Of a DNA stretch of 64,000 nucleotides, positions 17,086 through 25,925 are shown in pieces. The DNA comes from Hymenobacter aranciens (GTDB lineage Bacteria; Bacteroidota; Bacteroidia; Cytophagales; Hymenobacteraceae), in NCBI RefSeq assembly GCF_030580865.1, contig NZ_JAUQSY010000009.1, positions 62,001-126,000 on the forward strand. The letters are read 5' to 3'. The notes under the pieces were generated by a model. The model saw only the letters and a program-made list of their open reading frames with translations. It was not told where the DNA came from and did no database searches. Numbering within the stretch: the stretch's first letter is position 1; every line of letters starts with the position of its first letter. The translations under genes and the position numbers were made by a program.

Positions 17086-17598
17086 ATGTCCCCTTTAAAA
17101 CGAATTATTTTTACTGGGCTTACTATCGGCTTAGCCTGCTATTATTTCTACTCGCATATAAGCGAGCAGAACTGCTGTGAGATTGTAAGCGAAATTGCAA
17201 AGGATAATGGGATAATTCTTTTCAAAGTCTGCTCAAACCCAGACAGGGTATCTATTCTCGAAAACAATTTGAGTGATTTTGCTTTACACGAGCAATTATC
17301 TGTGCATTTCCAGAAGATTACTCAGGCATTTTATAAATTTAAACCGGGCGAAATAAGATACTTCAATCGAAATTCCAATAAATTACAAGCGAGTAAAATT
17401 GTTCCAAACTGTAATAGCCGAAATGACTTTATCTATAAGATTTCTGTACCGATAGTTTCTCCAGACCAGCAAACAGTTTTATTGAAAATCACACAAGACT
17501 GTAATTGCATGCTTGGAGGACAGGGGGAAACCAGCCTTTATAGGAAGGTGAACGGAAAATGGAAAGTGGTAAAGTATTTTGACAGGTGGATTAGCTGA
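17086..17598 (+). CDS. AT-rich orphan, membrane-anchored or exported protein
   Basis: 170 residues, no recognised family. An N-terminal hydrophobic segment (IIFTGLTIGLACYYFY, about 7-22) could be a signal anchor or lipoprotein signal (GLAC). The remainder has five or six cysteines, including NCCEI and DCNCML, and lacks obvious repeats. Base composition is strikingly richer in A and T than its neighbours, suggesting recent acquisition. It lies between fahA and a convergent miaE. Confidence 0.5.
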   Translation: MSPLKRIIFTGLTIGLACYYFYSHISEQNCCEIVSEIAKDNGIILFKVCSNPDRVSILENNLSDFALHEQLSVHFQKITQAFYKFKPGEIRYFNRNSNKLQASKIVPNCNSRNDFIYKISVPIVSPDQQTVLLKITQDCNCMLGGQGETSLYRKVNGKWKVVKYFDRWIS

Positions 17599-17652
17599 GT
17601 AATAGACGGGCGCAAACTGTGCTACACCCTCGCCGGTTTACAATTCCAGATA

Positions 17653-18243
17653 TTAGTGCATCCGGTCGTTCCGAACCGGCAGATTGGTCACGATTTCGCC
17701 TTCGATTTTCAGCAATTCCTGCAGACGCGCATCCACTTCCTGTGGGTCGCAATATTCCTTCGCCAAATCGACGTAGCTTACAAAATGCCCCGCTTCGGAT
17801 GCCATCAACTCGTAGTAAAACTGGCTTAAATCGGGGTCGGCAATATTCTTCCAGAGTAGCTTAAACCGCTCGCAGCTACGAGCTTCAATAAGAGCCGACA
17901 CTAGCAACTGGTCCATGAGCTGACGCTCACGAGCACCGCCTTTGCGCACGTGCGTGAGCAGTTGCACTACGTACTCATCCTTGCGTGGGCGGCCCAAGGC
18001 AAAGCCGCGCTTGCGCAGCTCCTGCAGCACGCGGTCAAAATGCTCCCACTCTTCGGCTACCAAGGCCGTTAATTCTTCTACCAGTCGCGTTTTTTCGGGG
18101 TAGTGAATAATCATGCTGATGCCGGTGCTGGCGGCTTTCTGCTCGCACCAAGCGTGGTCAACCAATATATCTTCCAGGTTTTTGCTGGCAATATCCACCC
18201 AGCGCGGGTCGGTATTGAGCTTGAGTTTCAGGATGGTTTTCAT
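17653..18243 (-). CDS. miaE: tRNA-(ms2io6A37) hydroxylase MiaE
   Basis: Ferritin-like di-iron mono-oxygenase that hydroxylates the isopentenyl side chain of ms2i6A at tRNA position 37. 196 residues; iron-ligand glutamates and histidines are seen in VAEEWEHFDRVLQEL, IEARSCERFKLLW and MASEAGHFVSYV, and the N-terminal DILVDHAWCEQKAA provides another. Length fits the family (about 190-250). It uses the product of MiaB, whose gene is at 27.5 kb. The ATG is immediately at the edge of an intergenic inverted-repeat element (18244-18566). Confidence 0.92.
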   Translation of the reverse strand: MKTILKLKLNTDPRWVDIASKNLEDILVDHAWCEQKAASTGISMIIHYPEKTRLVEELTALVAEEWEHFDRVLQELRKRGFALGRPRKDEYVVQLLTHVRKGGARERQLMDQLLVSALIEARSCERFKLLWKNIADPDLSQFYYELMASEAGHFVSYVDLAKEYCDPQEVDARLQELLKIEGEIVTNLPVRNDRMH

Positions 18244-18566
18244 GACCGCAGATTCAAACGGATTTAACGAACGGAACGGATACGCTCGCTACGCGAGCTG
18301 TCTTTTAAGACAGATTTGGGTGAACTTTATCTAGCAGATGAACACCTTCTTTTAGGCAAACTAGTTGGGCTGCAGAGCAGGCAAAATTCGCAGATTGAAC
18401 AGATATGCTCGTTGGGTGAATTGAAATTGTTTTTCAGCTGCCACCGAACATGAAATAACCGTCTCCCGTAGCGAAGGCAATTAATTTAAACGTGAAGACG
18501 TAAAATAATCAGCTCGCGCAGCGAACGCATTCTTTATACTCAATAAATCTCTTTGAGTCTGCGGTC
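18244..18566. repeat. About 320-bp intergenic element bounded by 23-bp imperfect inverted repeats
   Basis: The left end (18244-18266) and the reverse complement of the right end (18544-18566) agree at 19 of 23 positions and both begin GACCGCAGA. The interior is AT-rich, with short palindromes such as CTCGCTACGCGAG, and holds no gene. It fills exactly the gap between miaE and the porin stop codon. A similar arm occurs at 6695-6714. MITE-like, but no target duplication was found. Confidence 0.6.
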
Positions 18567-20527
18567 TAGTTAAAGAAATTCCACTTCACACCCAGCTGAA
18601 AGCGGCGGGGATACCCTGTGTAGTAAGGCGTGGTGAAATAACCGTCGCGGTAAATGCCTTGATTGATGTAAGCAAATTTCAGGAATACCGACACGGATTT
18701 AATATCGGCTACAAAAAACACGTCGGCAATCGCATAATTGCGGATAGTGAACAGGTCTTGCTGATAAAATTGCTGGGTGCTGGGGCTGTAGTTGAACGCC
18801 CGGTAGCGCGACTGAAAATACGTTTCGACGCCCACCTGGCTAAACAGTGCTTTGCGGAAAATGTAGCTCTGGTAATACACTCGCGAAAACCCCACCAGCT
18901 TTGGAATGCGAATGCCCGCCACGTCGCCACCCTGGGTATAAGTAGCTTGGTTATCAAAGGCTATACGCCCAAAACGCACCTGATGGCGGGCAAACAGAAT
19001 TAATAGCTGATTATCAACCCCGGTACTTTGAGTGGGCCGGCCATCGGTACCATAATATACCAGATTGCTAAGGTTAACCAGGCTGCCGCTCGCCTCAAAA
19101 TGATGGTCGGAGAAGCCTGGCAGGCGCTGCCGCAATCGGGCCGTGAAGTGCAGCGCCGTAGTATTGCTAAAACGGCCGCTCGCTCGCTCGTTGCGCACCA
19201 GTCCGGTATCGGGCCATTGGTAATGATTACCATAGAATTCCTGCTGCGTAAGAGTGGGCGAATATGAACTCAGTAATATCTCACCCGACAAGGGGCCGGT
19301 ACGAACTGTCGCGCGCATCCACGATTCGTCCAAAAACTTATACTCCCCCGCTACTTCCACCGCGTAGATTTTACGGTAATTAAACGCCGCCGTACCTCCA
19401 ACGAACAACTGATTGTCAGAGTTTTTTAATACGCGTTCATCTAAGTCAGGCTTGTCGACCGTACTAGTGGCGCTAGCCCGTTGACTAGTAAGACCGTAGC
19501 CACGGTGGCGGGCGTAGAGTCGGTATTCCACCCGGTCGGTGCGCCCCAGTACGCCCAGTGTATTTTCTACCTGCCGAAATTCGGCGCGGTCAAGTGTATT
19601 GGTCGTATTAACAAGGGTAGTAGGGTAAAAAAGCAGGGCTGACCCATCGTACGGAATATTTTCATCGCGGTAGCTATTATACTGACGATGAACATCGAAC
19701 ACATGGTACAAGGTTAGGCCGCGACCCAGTAGCCGGTAGGTTTGCAACAGGTGTAGCTGGTCACGGTCCTCGGTATTCTGGGCTTTGGTCAGGTACACGC
19801 TCTGCCGCTCGTAGTTGAAGAGGTCGCGGGGCTGGTCGCCCGCCAAGGGCCTGATGCCGCCCTGCTCACTGGCTTTGTGACGAGCATTGCCGATATTGAA
19901 TAGCAAGTGGTAGCGCTCGTTTTCGGTTTGATACCGCCCGAATAACAGCAGGTTGGAATGCTCCACTAGTCCGGCGCGGCCACTGGCTGCCAGGATTTTA
20001 TTCGACGCAAACCGCTCGTAAGCAATGCCAACACTAAAATTTTTCTTCAGGCTGCGGCTGTAGCTGATTTCAAACACCTGCTCGCCTTCGCCCGACTGCA
20101 CCACCCGGAAAAACGAGTAGGGCGAGCGCGAGTCGTAGTAGGGAATGTCGGCCGCATTGCGCGCATACTTATCGAACGCATTGCGGCCGAAACGAGCTCC
20201 TAACTGAATATTAGGCTGATACAGCAGCGGGCGTGAGGCCGTTACCACGGCCCCCAAATCCTGCTGAAACGTAGTGTCGTGATACCAGAACCGCGCCTGT
20301 GTCCAGCGCGTGAGTGAGGTATCGAGGATGGCACCTTCGGTAGAATCACGCAGAATGTCAGCCTCATGCAATAGTCTGGTGGTTTTGGGACCGTAGATGA
20401 CTTTGGTAGAGTCGTCGAGCACCTGCGCCTGGGCGGGCGCACCGGCCAACGCCACAAGTAGCAGCAATAGCCCGGCCAACGGCCAACGGCTCAGAAATGG
20501 AAGAAAAGATGTCACCAACTGATTCAA
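18566..20527 (-). CDS. Putative outer-membrane porin (Porin_10-like)
   Basis: 653 residues with a signal peptide (LAGLLLLLVALAGAPAQAQ). The mature part is a beta-barrel-like string of alternating aromatic strands, starting with VLDDSTKVIYGPKTTRLLHE and DLGAVVTASRPLLYQPNI, followed by GARFGRNAFDKYARN and the segment SPYSFFRVVQSGEGEQVFEI, hallmarks of the Bacteroidota 'putative porin' family. It ends in an aromatic FQLGVKWNFFN, consistent with recognition by BAM. It is followed by lpxK upstream on the same strand (48-bp gap), both contributing to the outer membrane. Substrate is not known. Confidence 0.82.
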   Translation of the reverse strand: MNQLVTSFLPFLSRWPLAGLLLLLVALAGAPAQAQVLDDSTKVIYGPKTTRLLHEADILRDSTEGAILDTSLTRWTQARFWYHDTTFQQDLGAVVTASRPLLYQPNIQLGARFGRNAFDKYARNAADIPYYDSRSPYSFFRVVQSGEGEQVFEISYSRSLKKNFSVGIAYERFASNKILAASGRAGLVEHSNLLLFGRYQTENERYHLLFNIGNARHKASEQGGIRPLAGDQPRDLFNYERQSVYLTKAQNTEDRDQLHLLQTYRLLGRGLTLYHVFDVHRQYNSYRDENIPYDGSALLFYPTTLVNTTNTLDRAEFRQVENTLGVLGRTDRVEYRLYARHRGYGLTSQRASATSTVDKPDLDERVLKNSDNQLFVGGTAAFNYRKIYAVEVAGEYKFLDESWMRATVRTGPLSGEILLSSYSPTLTQQEFYGNHYQWPDTGLVRNERASGRFSNTTALHFTARLRQRLPGFSDHHFEASGSLVNLSNLVYYGTDGRPTQSTGVDNQLLILFARHQVRFGRIAFDNQATYTQGGDVAGIRIPKLVGFSRVYYQSYIFRKALFSQVGVETYFQSRYRAFNYSPSTQQFYQQDLFTIRNYAIADVFFVADIKSVSVFLKFAYINQGIYRDGYFTTPYYTGYPRRFQLGVKWNFFN

Positions 20528-20575
20528 ACAAACACAAAAAGGCCGGCAGCTGTCGTCAGCCGCCGAGCGGGTAGC

Positions 20576-21634
20576 TTACAAATTTAGCGCAGGCGGCGCG
20601 GGCAGCCGCTGCCGCAACTGCACGGCCCCATCAGCCAGAAACGCCGTTTCGATGGGAATGATATACAACGGCAGGCCGCGCAGAGCCGCTTGCAGCGCGG
20701 GCGCCTGCAGGCGCGTGGCGTCTTTGGCGGTGGTAAAGATTGGCCAGCCTGGCTGCCACTGCGCCCGTAGCTTTTCCAAGTCGGCAGGCTGAAAAGCGTG
20801 GTGGTCAGGAAAATCGGCATGGACCTCAATACGGTAGCCCTGGCTTTCGAGGTAGTCGCGCAAGGGCCCCGGCTGCGCGATACCAGTGAGCAGCGCCGCC
20901 GCTGGCGGGGCTGGGCAGGGCGGAGTTTCGGGCGTCAAAGGCAGCGGCGGGCCGTAGCGGTAGCTCGAAAAAAGCACCAGCGCGGCGGGGCGGGCATAGC
21001 GCCGGATGTACTGCGCCACGGCTGCCCGGGTTGTTTCGGGCAGGTCGGGCGGGCACTTGGTCGTGATGACAACATCGGCGCGGCGGGCTCCAGCCCGGCT
21101 TTCGCGCAGGCGGCCGGCGGGCAGCACATGGTCAGTGTAAAAGGGCCGTACTAGCTCCGTAAGCAGCAGATTGAGCGCAGGTTGGACAGCGCGGTGCTGA
21201 TAGGCATCATCGAGCACGATGACAGTAATTTCGGGGTGCGCGGCCAGCAGCAGCCGCACGCCCAGCCGGCGCGCTTCGGCCACGGCTACGGGCACGGCGG
21301 CCGGGGAAAACTGCTGGAAATACTGCCAGGGCTCGTCGCCTATGGTGGCGGCCGAGTCGGCAGCGGTAGCTAGGCGCGGGCCGGTGGTTTGGCGGCCATA
21401 GCCCCGGCTCAGAATGGCCGGGCGATGGCCCTGGCGCAATAGCTCAGCCACCAGCCAGGCCACATGCGGGGTTTTGCCGGTGCCGCCGACGCGCAGGTTG
21501 CCCACGTTGAGCAATGGCACGGCGAAGGCTTCGCTTTTTTTCCAGCCGATATCATACAGCCAGTTGCGAATAGCCGCCACGCCGGCGTAGAGCCAGGAAA
21601 GCGGTAGAAGCAGCCAGGTTAGGAGTTGGGCCAT
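20576..21634 (-). CDS. lpxK: Tetraacyldisaccharide 4'-kinase LpxK
   Basis: Phosphorylates the 4' position of the lipid A disaccharide at the inner membrane. 352 residues from an ATG at 21634 (MAQLLTWLLLPLSWLYAGV, the membrane-associated N-terminus), with the P-loop NLRVGGTGKTPHVAWLV, LSRGYGR, VAEARRLGVRLLL, and the VIVLDDAYQHRAV metal-binding motif. The longer in-frame extension to 21787 is rejected because a -7 promoter box (21643-21650, minus strand) lies inside it and it extends across the divergent promoter. Length matches the family (about 330-360). Confidence 0.93.
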   Translation of the reverse strand: MAQLLTWLLLPLSWLYAGVAAIRNWLYDIGWKKSEAFAVPLLNVGNLRVGGTGKTPHVAWLVAELLRQGHRPAILSRGYGRQTTGPRLATAADSAATIGDEPWQYFQQFSPAAVPVAVAEARRLGVRLLLAAHPEITVIVLDDAYQHRAVQPALNLLLTELVRPFYTDHVLPAGRLRESRAGARRADVVITTKCPPDLPETTRAAVAQYIRRYARPAALVLFSSYRYGPPLPLTPETPPCPAPPAAALLTGIAQPGPLRDYLESQGYRIEVHADFPDHHAFQPADLEKLRAQWQPGWPIFTTAKDATRLQAPALQAALRGLPLYIIPIETAFLADGAVQLRQRLPAPPALNL

Positions 21635-21642
21635 CGGTGACG

Positions 21643-21650
21643 CAAAAGTA
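21643..21650 (-). promoter_or_regulatory. -7 promoter box of lpxK
   Basis: TACTTTTG on the minus strand, a perfect TAnnTTTG match, ends 8 bp before the lpxK ATG; the leader must be very short or absent. A TTG lies 16 bp upstream (21669-21667), tighter than usual. Confidence 0.4.
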
Positions 21651-21693
21651 CGGCCCGCCCGGGCGGCAATGAAACCGGGCCGCCCAGTGCGCG

Positions 21694-21723
21694 TTTGGCA
21701 GGGAGTCCGATTTCCTAATTTTG
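21694..21723 (+). promoter_or_regulatory. Promoter of the SMUG2-type glycosylase gene
   Basis: TTTG (21694-21697), 18 bp spacer, TAATTTTG (21716-21723): an unusually good match to the Bacteroidota promoter. The ATG at 21727 follows only 3 bp after the -7 box, so translation probably starts at or next to the 5' end of the mRNA. Confidence 0.55.
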
Positions 21724-21726
21724 GTA

Positions 21727-22410
21727 ATGCCCAATTTTGCCCACCGCCTGCTGCATTTTCTGCGCAGCTTTCCTTTGCCTGTCGCACTGCCGGATAAGGT
21801 GCAAACCCTTAGTCCTTACCAAGACCCGTCTGTGTATCCGTTGCTGACCCAATTTGCCAAGCAATACTACGCTGGCGAGCAGCCCCGCGTGGCCGTGCTG
21901 GGCATCAACCCCGGCCGCCTGGGCAACGGCCGCACCGGCATCGCCTTCACCGACCCAGCGGCGCTGACGCTGCACTGCGGCATCCAACACGACTTGCCAC
22001 TGAAGCAGCCGGAGTTATCGAGCCAGTTCATTTACAAAATGATAGCCGAGCTGGGCGGCCCGACGGAATTTTACCGGCATTTCTACCTGGGCTCCATTTA
22101 CCCGCTGGTGCTGCTGCGCGAAGGCCGCAACTATAATTATTACGATTCGCCCGCCGTCACCCGGGCGCTGTGGGACGACATGCGCCAGTCGCTGCAACGG
22201 CTGGTGCAGGAGGTGGGTGTGCGAACGGACGTGGTTGTATGTTTGGGCCGGCGCAATGCTACTTTTTTGCGCAAGCTGAACGACGAGTTGCAGCTGTTCG
22301 ATAAAATCCTCGTGCTCGACCACCCACGCTACCTCATGCAGTACCGCCGCCGCGAACTGGCCGAAAACGTGGCGCACTACGCCGAAGTATTAGGCCAGAC
22401 GCTTAATTAA
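21727..22410 (+). CDS. SMUG2-type uracil-DNA glycosylase family protein
   Basis: Probable base-excision DNA glycosylase removing uracil or related damaged bases. 227 residues in the uracil-DNA-glycosylase fold: VAVLGINPGRLGNGRTGIAF is the active-site loop typical of the SMUG2/DUF4918 group, followed by YRHFYLGSIYPLVLLREGRN and VVVCLGRRNATFL, then the late HPRYLMQYRR. The ATG at 21727 fits the promoter directly upstream; the upstream TTG at 21721 lies within the -7 box. The gene is 24 bp upstream of nif3 on the same strand, so the two may be co-transcribed. Confidence 0.8.
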   Translation: MPNFAHRLLHFLRSFPLPVALPDKVQTLSPYQDPSVYPLLTQFAKQYYAGEQPRVAVLGINPGRLGNGRTGIAFTDPAALTLHCGIQHDLPLKQPELSSQFIYKMIAELGGPTEFYRHFYLGSIYPLVLLREGRNYNYYDSPAVTRALWDDMRQSLQRLVQEVGVRTDVVVCLGRRNATFLRKLNDELQLFDKILVLDHPRYLMQYRRRELAENVAHYAEVLGQTLN

Positions 22411-22434
22411 TAATTGTTAATTAATAATTAAAAA

Positions 22435-23556
22435 ATGCCTACCGTTCAAGACCTGGCGCGCCTGCTCGAAGCCACCGCGCCCCTCGCCTACCAGGAAAGC
22501 TACGACAACGCCGGCCTGCAATGCGGTGACCCGCAGCAGGAAGTGCGCGGCGTACTCATCAGCCTCGACTGCACGCCCGCCATCGTGGCCGAGGCCGTAC
22601 GGCGCGGCTGCAACGTAGTGGTGTGTCATCACCCGGTCATTTTCCGGCCGCTCAAGCGCCTCACCGGCGCCAATGAAGTGGAGCAAACTATCATCGCGGC
22701 CCTCAAAAACGACGTAGCCATCTACGCCGCTCACACCAACCTCGACAACGTGCGCGGCGGCGTCAACGACAAGCTGGCCGAAAAATTAGGCTTGCTGAAA
22801 ACCCGCATTCTGGCCCCCGTGAGTGGCACGCTGGCCCGCCTCATCACCTACGTGCCTTCGTCGACTGAATACGAAGAGTACCCGCTGCCTGACCGGATAG
22901 CGGATGCCTTATATGCGGCGGGGGCCGGCCGGATAGGCAACTATTCGGAATGCAGCTTCCGCTCACTTGGGATTGGCACGTTCACGCCAGGCGCGGGCTC
23001 GCGCCCGACTATTGGCGTCGAAAATCAGCCCAAAGCCTTAGCAGAAATCAAGCTGGAAGTGCTGCTGCCGCTGCATCGACAAGGAGCCGTGCTGCGGGCT
23101 CTGCGCAATGCCCACCCGTATGAAGAACCTGCTTACGAACTCATTAAACTAGAGAACACGCACCAGGACGTGGGCGCGGGTATGGTGGGCGAGTTGCCCG
23201 AGGAGCTGAGCCCGGCCGCCTTCCGGCAGCTGCTGAAGGAGCGGCTGCAAGTGCCGGTGGTGCGCTTCACCGCCTTCGGGAAGAGCATCAAAAAGGTAGC
23301 CTTGTGCGGCGGCGCGGGCGCCTTCCTGATTGGTGCGGCACGGGCGGCCGGGGCCGACGCCTACGTGACCGGCGACGTGAAATACCACGAGTTTTTTGGG
23401 GCCGAAGGACGGCTCATGATTTGCGACGTGGGCCATTTCGAGAGCGAGCAGTACACGGGCGAGATATTCCGCGATTTGCTAACGGCCGGATTTGGACGTA
23501 CTTTTGCGGTCTTATTCGCCGAAACCAACACGAACCCCGTTCAGTATGACTGCTAA
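22435..23556 (+). CDS. NIF3/YbgI-family dinuclear metal-binding protein
   Basis: 373 residues. Family members form toroidal hexamers with a dinuclear metal site; the biochemical role is unsettled (GTP cyclohydrolase-like fold). Visible metal ligands include VVVCHHPVIF near residue 67, AAHTNLDNVRGGVND, and the late VTGDVKYHEF and DVGHFESEQYT. The middle third (about 130-235) is the PII-like insertion found in longer NIF3 proteins. The end overlaps the next gene by 11 bp, so the two are likely translationally coupled. Confidence 0.9.
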   Translation: MPTVQDLARLLEATAPLAYQESYDNAGLQCGDPQQEVRGVLISLDCTPAIVAEAVRRGCNVVVCHHPVIFRPLKRLTGANEVEQTIIAALKNDVAIYAAHTNLDNVRGGVNDKLAEKLGLLKTRILAPVSGTLARLITYVPSSTEYEEYPLPDRIADALYAAGAGRIGNYSECSFRSLGIGTFTPGAGSRPTIGVENQPKALAEIKLEVLLPLHRQGAVLRALRNAHPYEEPAYELIKLENTHQDVGAGMVGELPEELSPAAFRQLLKERLQVPVVRFTAFGKSIKKVALCGGAGAFLIGAARAAGADAYVTGDVKYHEFFGAEGRLMICDVGHFESEQYTGEIFRDLLTAGFGRTFAVLFAETNTNPVQYDC

Positions 23557-24313
23557 TAGTGCCGCCGTGGCCCCCGCCGATGTTCCCGTAGCCGCCAAGC
23601 TCGAAGCCCTGCTCACCCTGCAGAAGCTCGACTCGCAGCTCGACGAAATCCGGCGCGTGCGCGGCGATTTGCCCGAAGAAGTGCGGGACCTCGAAGACGA
23701 AATCGCGGGCTACGAAGTGCGCGTGAAGAAATTTGACGAGGAAATTCAGGGCCTCAACGACTTCATCAAGGGCCGCAAGCAAGCCAGCAAAGACTCCGAA
23801 AACCTCATCAAGCGCTACGACGAGCAGCAGCAAAACGTGCGCAACAACCGGGAGTACGAGGCCATTGCCAAGGAAATGGAGCTTCAGCGCTTGGAAATCC
23901 AGATTGCCGACAAAAAAATTAAGGAAGCGCAGTACCAGATTGACGTGAAAAACGCCGAAATCTCGGGTACCAAGCAGAAGCTCGACGAGCGTCGTAAAGA
24001 CCTCGAAACCAAGAAGAGCGAGCTCGACACTATCGTGGCCGAGAACGAAGAGGAAGAGCGCGGTATCATGACCCAGCGCGAGGAGGCTACCAAGCCCGTG
24101 GAAGACCGTCTGCTGACGGCCTACACCCGTATCCGCGGCAACGTGCGCAACGGCCTGGCCGTGGTGCTGGTGCGCCGCGACGCCTGCGGCGGCTGCTTCA
24201 ACACGGTGCCGCCCCAGCGCCAGGCCGATATCATCTCGCACAAGAAAATCATCGTGTGTGAGCACTGCGGCCGCATCCTGGCCGACGTGGAAGGCCGGGC
24301 CAGCGTGAACTAA
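23546..24313 (+). CDS. Coiled-coil protein with C4 zinc ribbon (DUF164 type)
   Basis: 255 residues from the ATG at 23546, which lies within the end of nif3. Residues about 20-180 are a long antiparallel coiled coil (for example LEALLTLQKLDSQLDEIRRV and the charged KDLETKKSEL segment). The C-terminus holds a zinc ribbon with two cysteine pairs, CGGC and CEHC. The nif3-DUF164 pairing is widely conserved, and the coiled coil plus ribbon suggests nucleic-acid or ribosome contact, but the function is not established. A strong terminator follows. Confidence 0.88.
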   Translation: MTANSAAVAPADVPVAAKLEALLTLQKLDSQLDEIRRVRGDLPEEVRDLEDEIAGYEVRVKKFDEEIQGLNDFIKGRKQASKDSENLIKRYDEQQQNVRNNREYEAIAKEMELQRLEIQIADKKIKEAQYQIDVKNAEISGTKQKLDERRKDLETKKSELDTIVAENEEEERGIMTQREEATKPVEDRLLTAYTRIRGNVRNGLAVVLVRRDACGGCFNTVPPQRQADIISHKKIIVCEHCGRILADVEGRASVN

Positions 24314-24336
24314 GCGCAGTTAACTTATTTATTTTG

Positions 24337-24367
24337 AAAAAGGAACGGCCGGTGCCGTTCCTTTTTT
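24337..24367 (+). terminator. Rho-independent terminator after the nif3 operon
   Basis: Thirteen-bp stem AAAAAGGAACGGC / GCCGTTCCTTTTT with loop CGGT and a terminal T run. Confidence 0.9.
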
Positions 24368-24382
24368 ATTAACGGCACCAAC

Positions 24383-25915
24383 GTGTTTTTCACCGCAGAG
24401 GTACGCAGAAGGTTTCGCAGCGGGGCGCAGGCGCTGCTGCTGGCGGTGGCGCTGCTGTGCGCGGCTTTCCGCACCGCCCCGCAGGAGCCCGGCCCCGAGC
24501 AGGAAACCAGCAGCGACAAACAGGAGGCCCTCTCCCCCGGCTGCCGCCGGGCGTATGCGGAAGTGCTGAAATTCAAGCTGACGACGGCCCGGCAGCTGCT
24601 CCGCGCCGAGCCCGCCGGGCCAGGCACCTGGCTGGTAGCCGACTGTGCCGACTTTGCCGAGCTGCTGGTGACGCAGGACGCCAGCCGCTACGAGGCCACC
24701 GTGGCCGCCCAGCAAGCCCGCCTGACGGCTTTGGATAAAGCCCCGGCCGGGGCAATGCGCGACTACACGCGGGCGGAAATTCAGCTTCACCTGGGCATTA
24801 ACCAGCTGGTATTTAAGCACGTGGTAGCGGGCTCCTGGCACCTGCGGCAGGGCTTTCAGCAGATGCAAGGCGTGGTGAAGCGGTATCCGGGGTTTATGCC
24901 TGCGCGCAAAACCTTGGGCGTTTGCCAGTTTGCCGTGGGCGCCATGCCCGAGGGCTACCATTGGCTGCTGCGTCTGCTGGGCTTTGCGGGCGACATTGAT
25001 ACCGGCCTGCGCAATATGACCTTGGCGGCCAGCCAGGCGCATGATTTTCAAACCGAAAGCCAGATTTATCTGGCGCTGGTGCGGGAAAGCTACTACAAGC
25101 AGCCCGCCGAAGCCCTGCGCCTGGCCGAGCGGCTACGGGAGCAACAGCCCGATAACCTGCTGTTTTCCTATCTGGTTATCAGCCTCAACAAGCGCCAGCA
25201 CCACGCCGATGCGGCGCTGGCAGCCTACCGTGCCCGCCCCACTGGCCCCACTTACCTCCCCTTAGCCTACCTGCACCACATGGTAGCCGATTTGCTGCTT
25301 TACCAGGGCAATTATGCCGCTTCGGAGCGTGAAAATCTGGCTTTTCTGAGTGAATACCGGGGCCAGTATTACCGTAAGGATGCGGCTTTCAAGCTGTACT
25401 TAGCGGCTTGGCTCGGCGGCAAGCCCGCCACTACCGTAGCCCGCTACCGTGAGCAAATCAACAACGCGGGGCCGACTGATGTAGAGGAAGACAAGTACGC
25501 GCAGCAATATTATCACAACGCAGTGGCCCTGAACCCCGTGCTTACCCGGGCCCGATTGCAGATTGATGGCGGCTACTACCGCCAGGCTCTAAACACCTTA
25601 CGCGGTTTTCAGGCCACCGGCAACACCCTCCAGCGCGACCAGATTGAGGAGCCCTACCGCCGGGCCCGCGCCTACCAGGGCCTCGGCCGCCTCGATTCGG
25701 CCCGGCTGGCCTACGAGCGCACCTTGATGCTGGGCAGCATCACCTCGTTTTATTTTGCCCCGCAGGCCGCGCTGGAGCTCGGCTACCTGAGCCGCGCCGC
25801 CGGGCAGCGCGCCCAGGCCAAAGCCTACTTTGAAAAGGCGCTGAATGCTCCTTGGCACGAGTATAAAAACAGCACCGATGCCAAGGCCAAGCTGGCTTTG
25901 CGCGAGCTGCAATAA
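24383..25915 (+). CDS. Exported tetratricopeptide-like protein of unknown function
   Basis: 510 residues from a GTG at 24383, the only in-frame start before the signal peptide (GAQALLLAVALLCAAF). The mature part is alpha-helical with TPR-like units, for example AEALRLAERLREQQPDNLLF and the late GLGRLDSARLAYERTLMLG and YLSRAAGQRAQAKAYFEKAL. The first 40 bases of the reading frame (ACCGCAGAGGTACGCAGA) look like a common dispersed genomic repeat, so part of the N-terminus may be repeat-derived. Overlap of the final codons with pabB is absent (10-bp gap). Role unknown. Confidence 0.65.
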   Translation: MFFTAEVRRRFRSGAQALLLAVALLCAAFRTAPQEPGPEQETSSDKQEALSPGCRRAYAEVLKFKLTTARQLLRAEPAGPGTWLVADCADFAELLVTQDASRYEATVAAQQARLTALDKAPAGAMRDYTRAEIQLHLGINQLVFKHVVAGSWHLRQGFQQMQGVVKRYPGFMPARKTLGVCQFAVGAMPEGYHWLLRLLGFAGDIDTGLRNMTLAASQAHDFQTESQIYLALVRESYYKQPAEALRLAERLREQQPDNLLFSYLVISLNKRQHHADAALAAYRARPTGPTYLPLAYLHHMVADLLLYQGNYAASERENLAFLSEYRGQYYRKDAAFKLYLAAWLGGKPATTVARYREQINNAGPTDVEEDKYAQQYYHNAVALNPVLTRARLQIDGGYYRQALNTLRGFQATGNTLQRDQIEEPYRRARAYQGLGRLDSARLAYERTLMLGSITSFYFAPQAALELGYLSRAAGQRAQAKAYFEKALNAPWHEYKNSTDAKAKLALRELQ

Positions 25916-25925
25916 CTTATTCATC

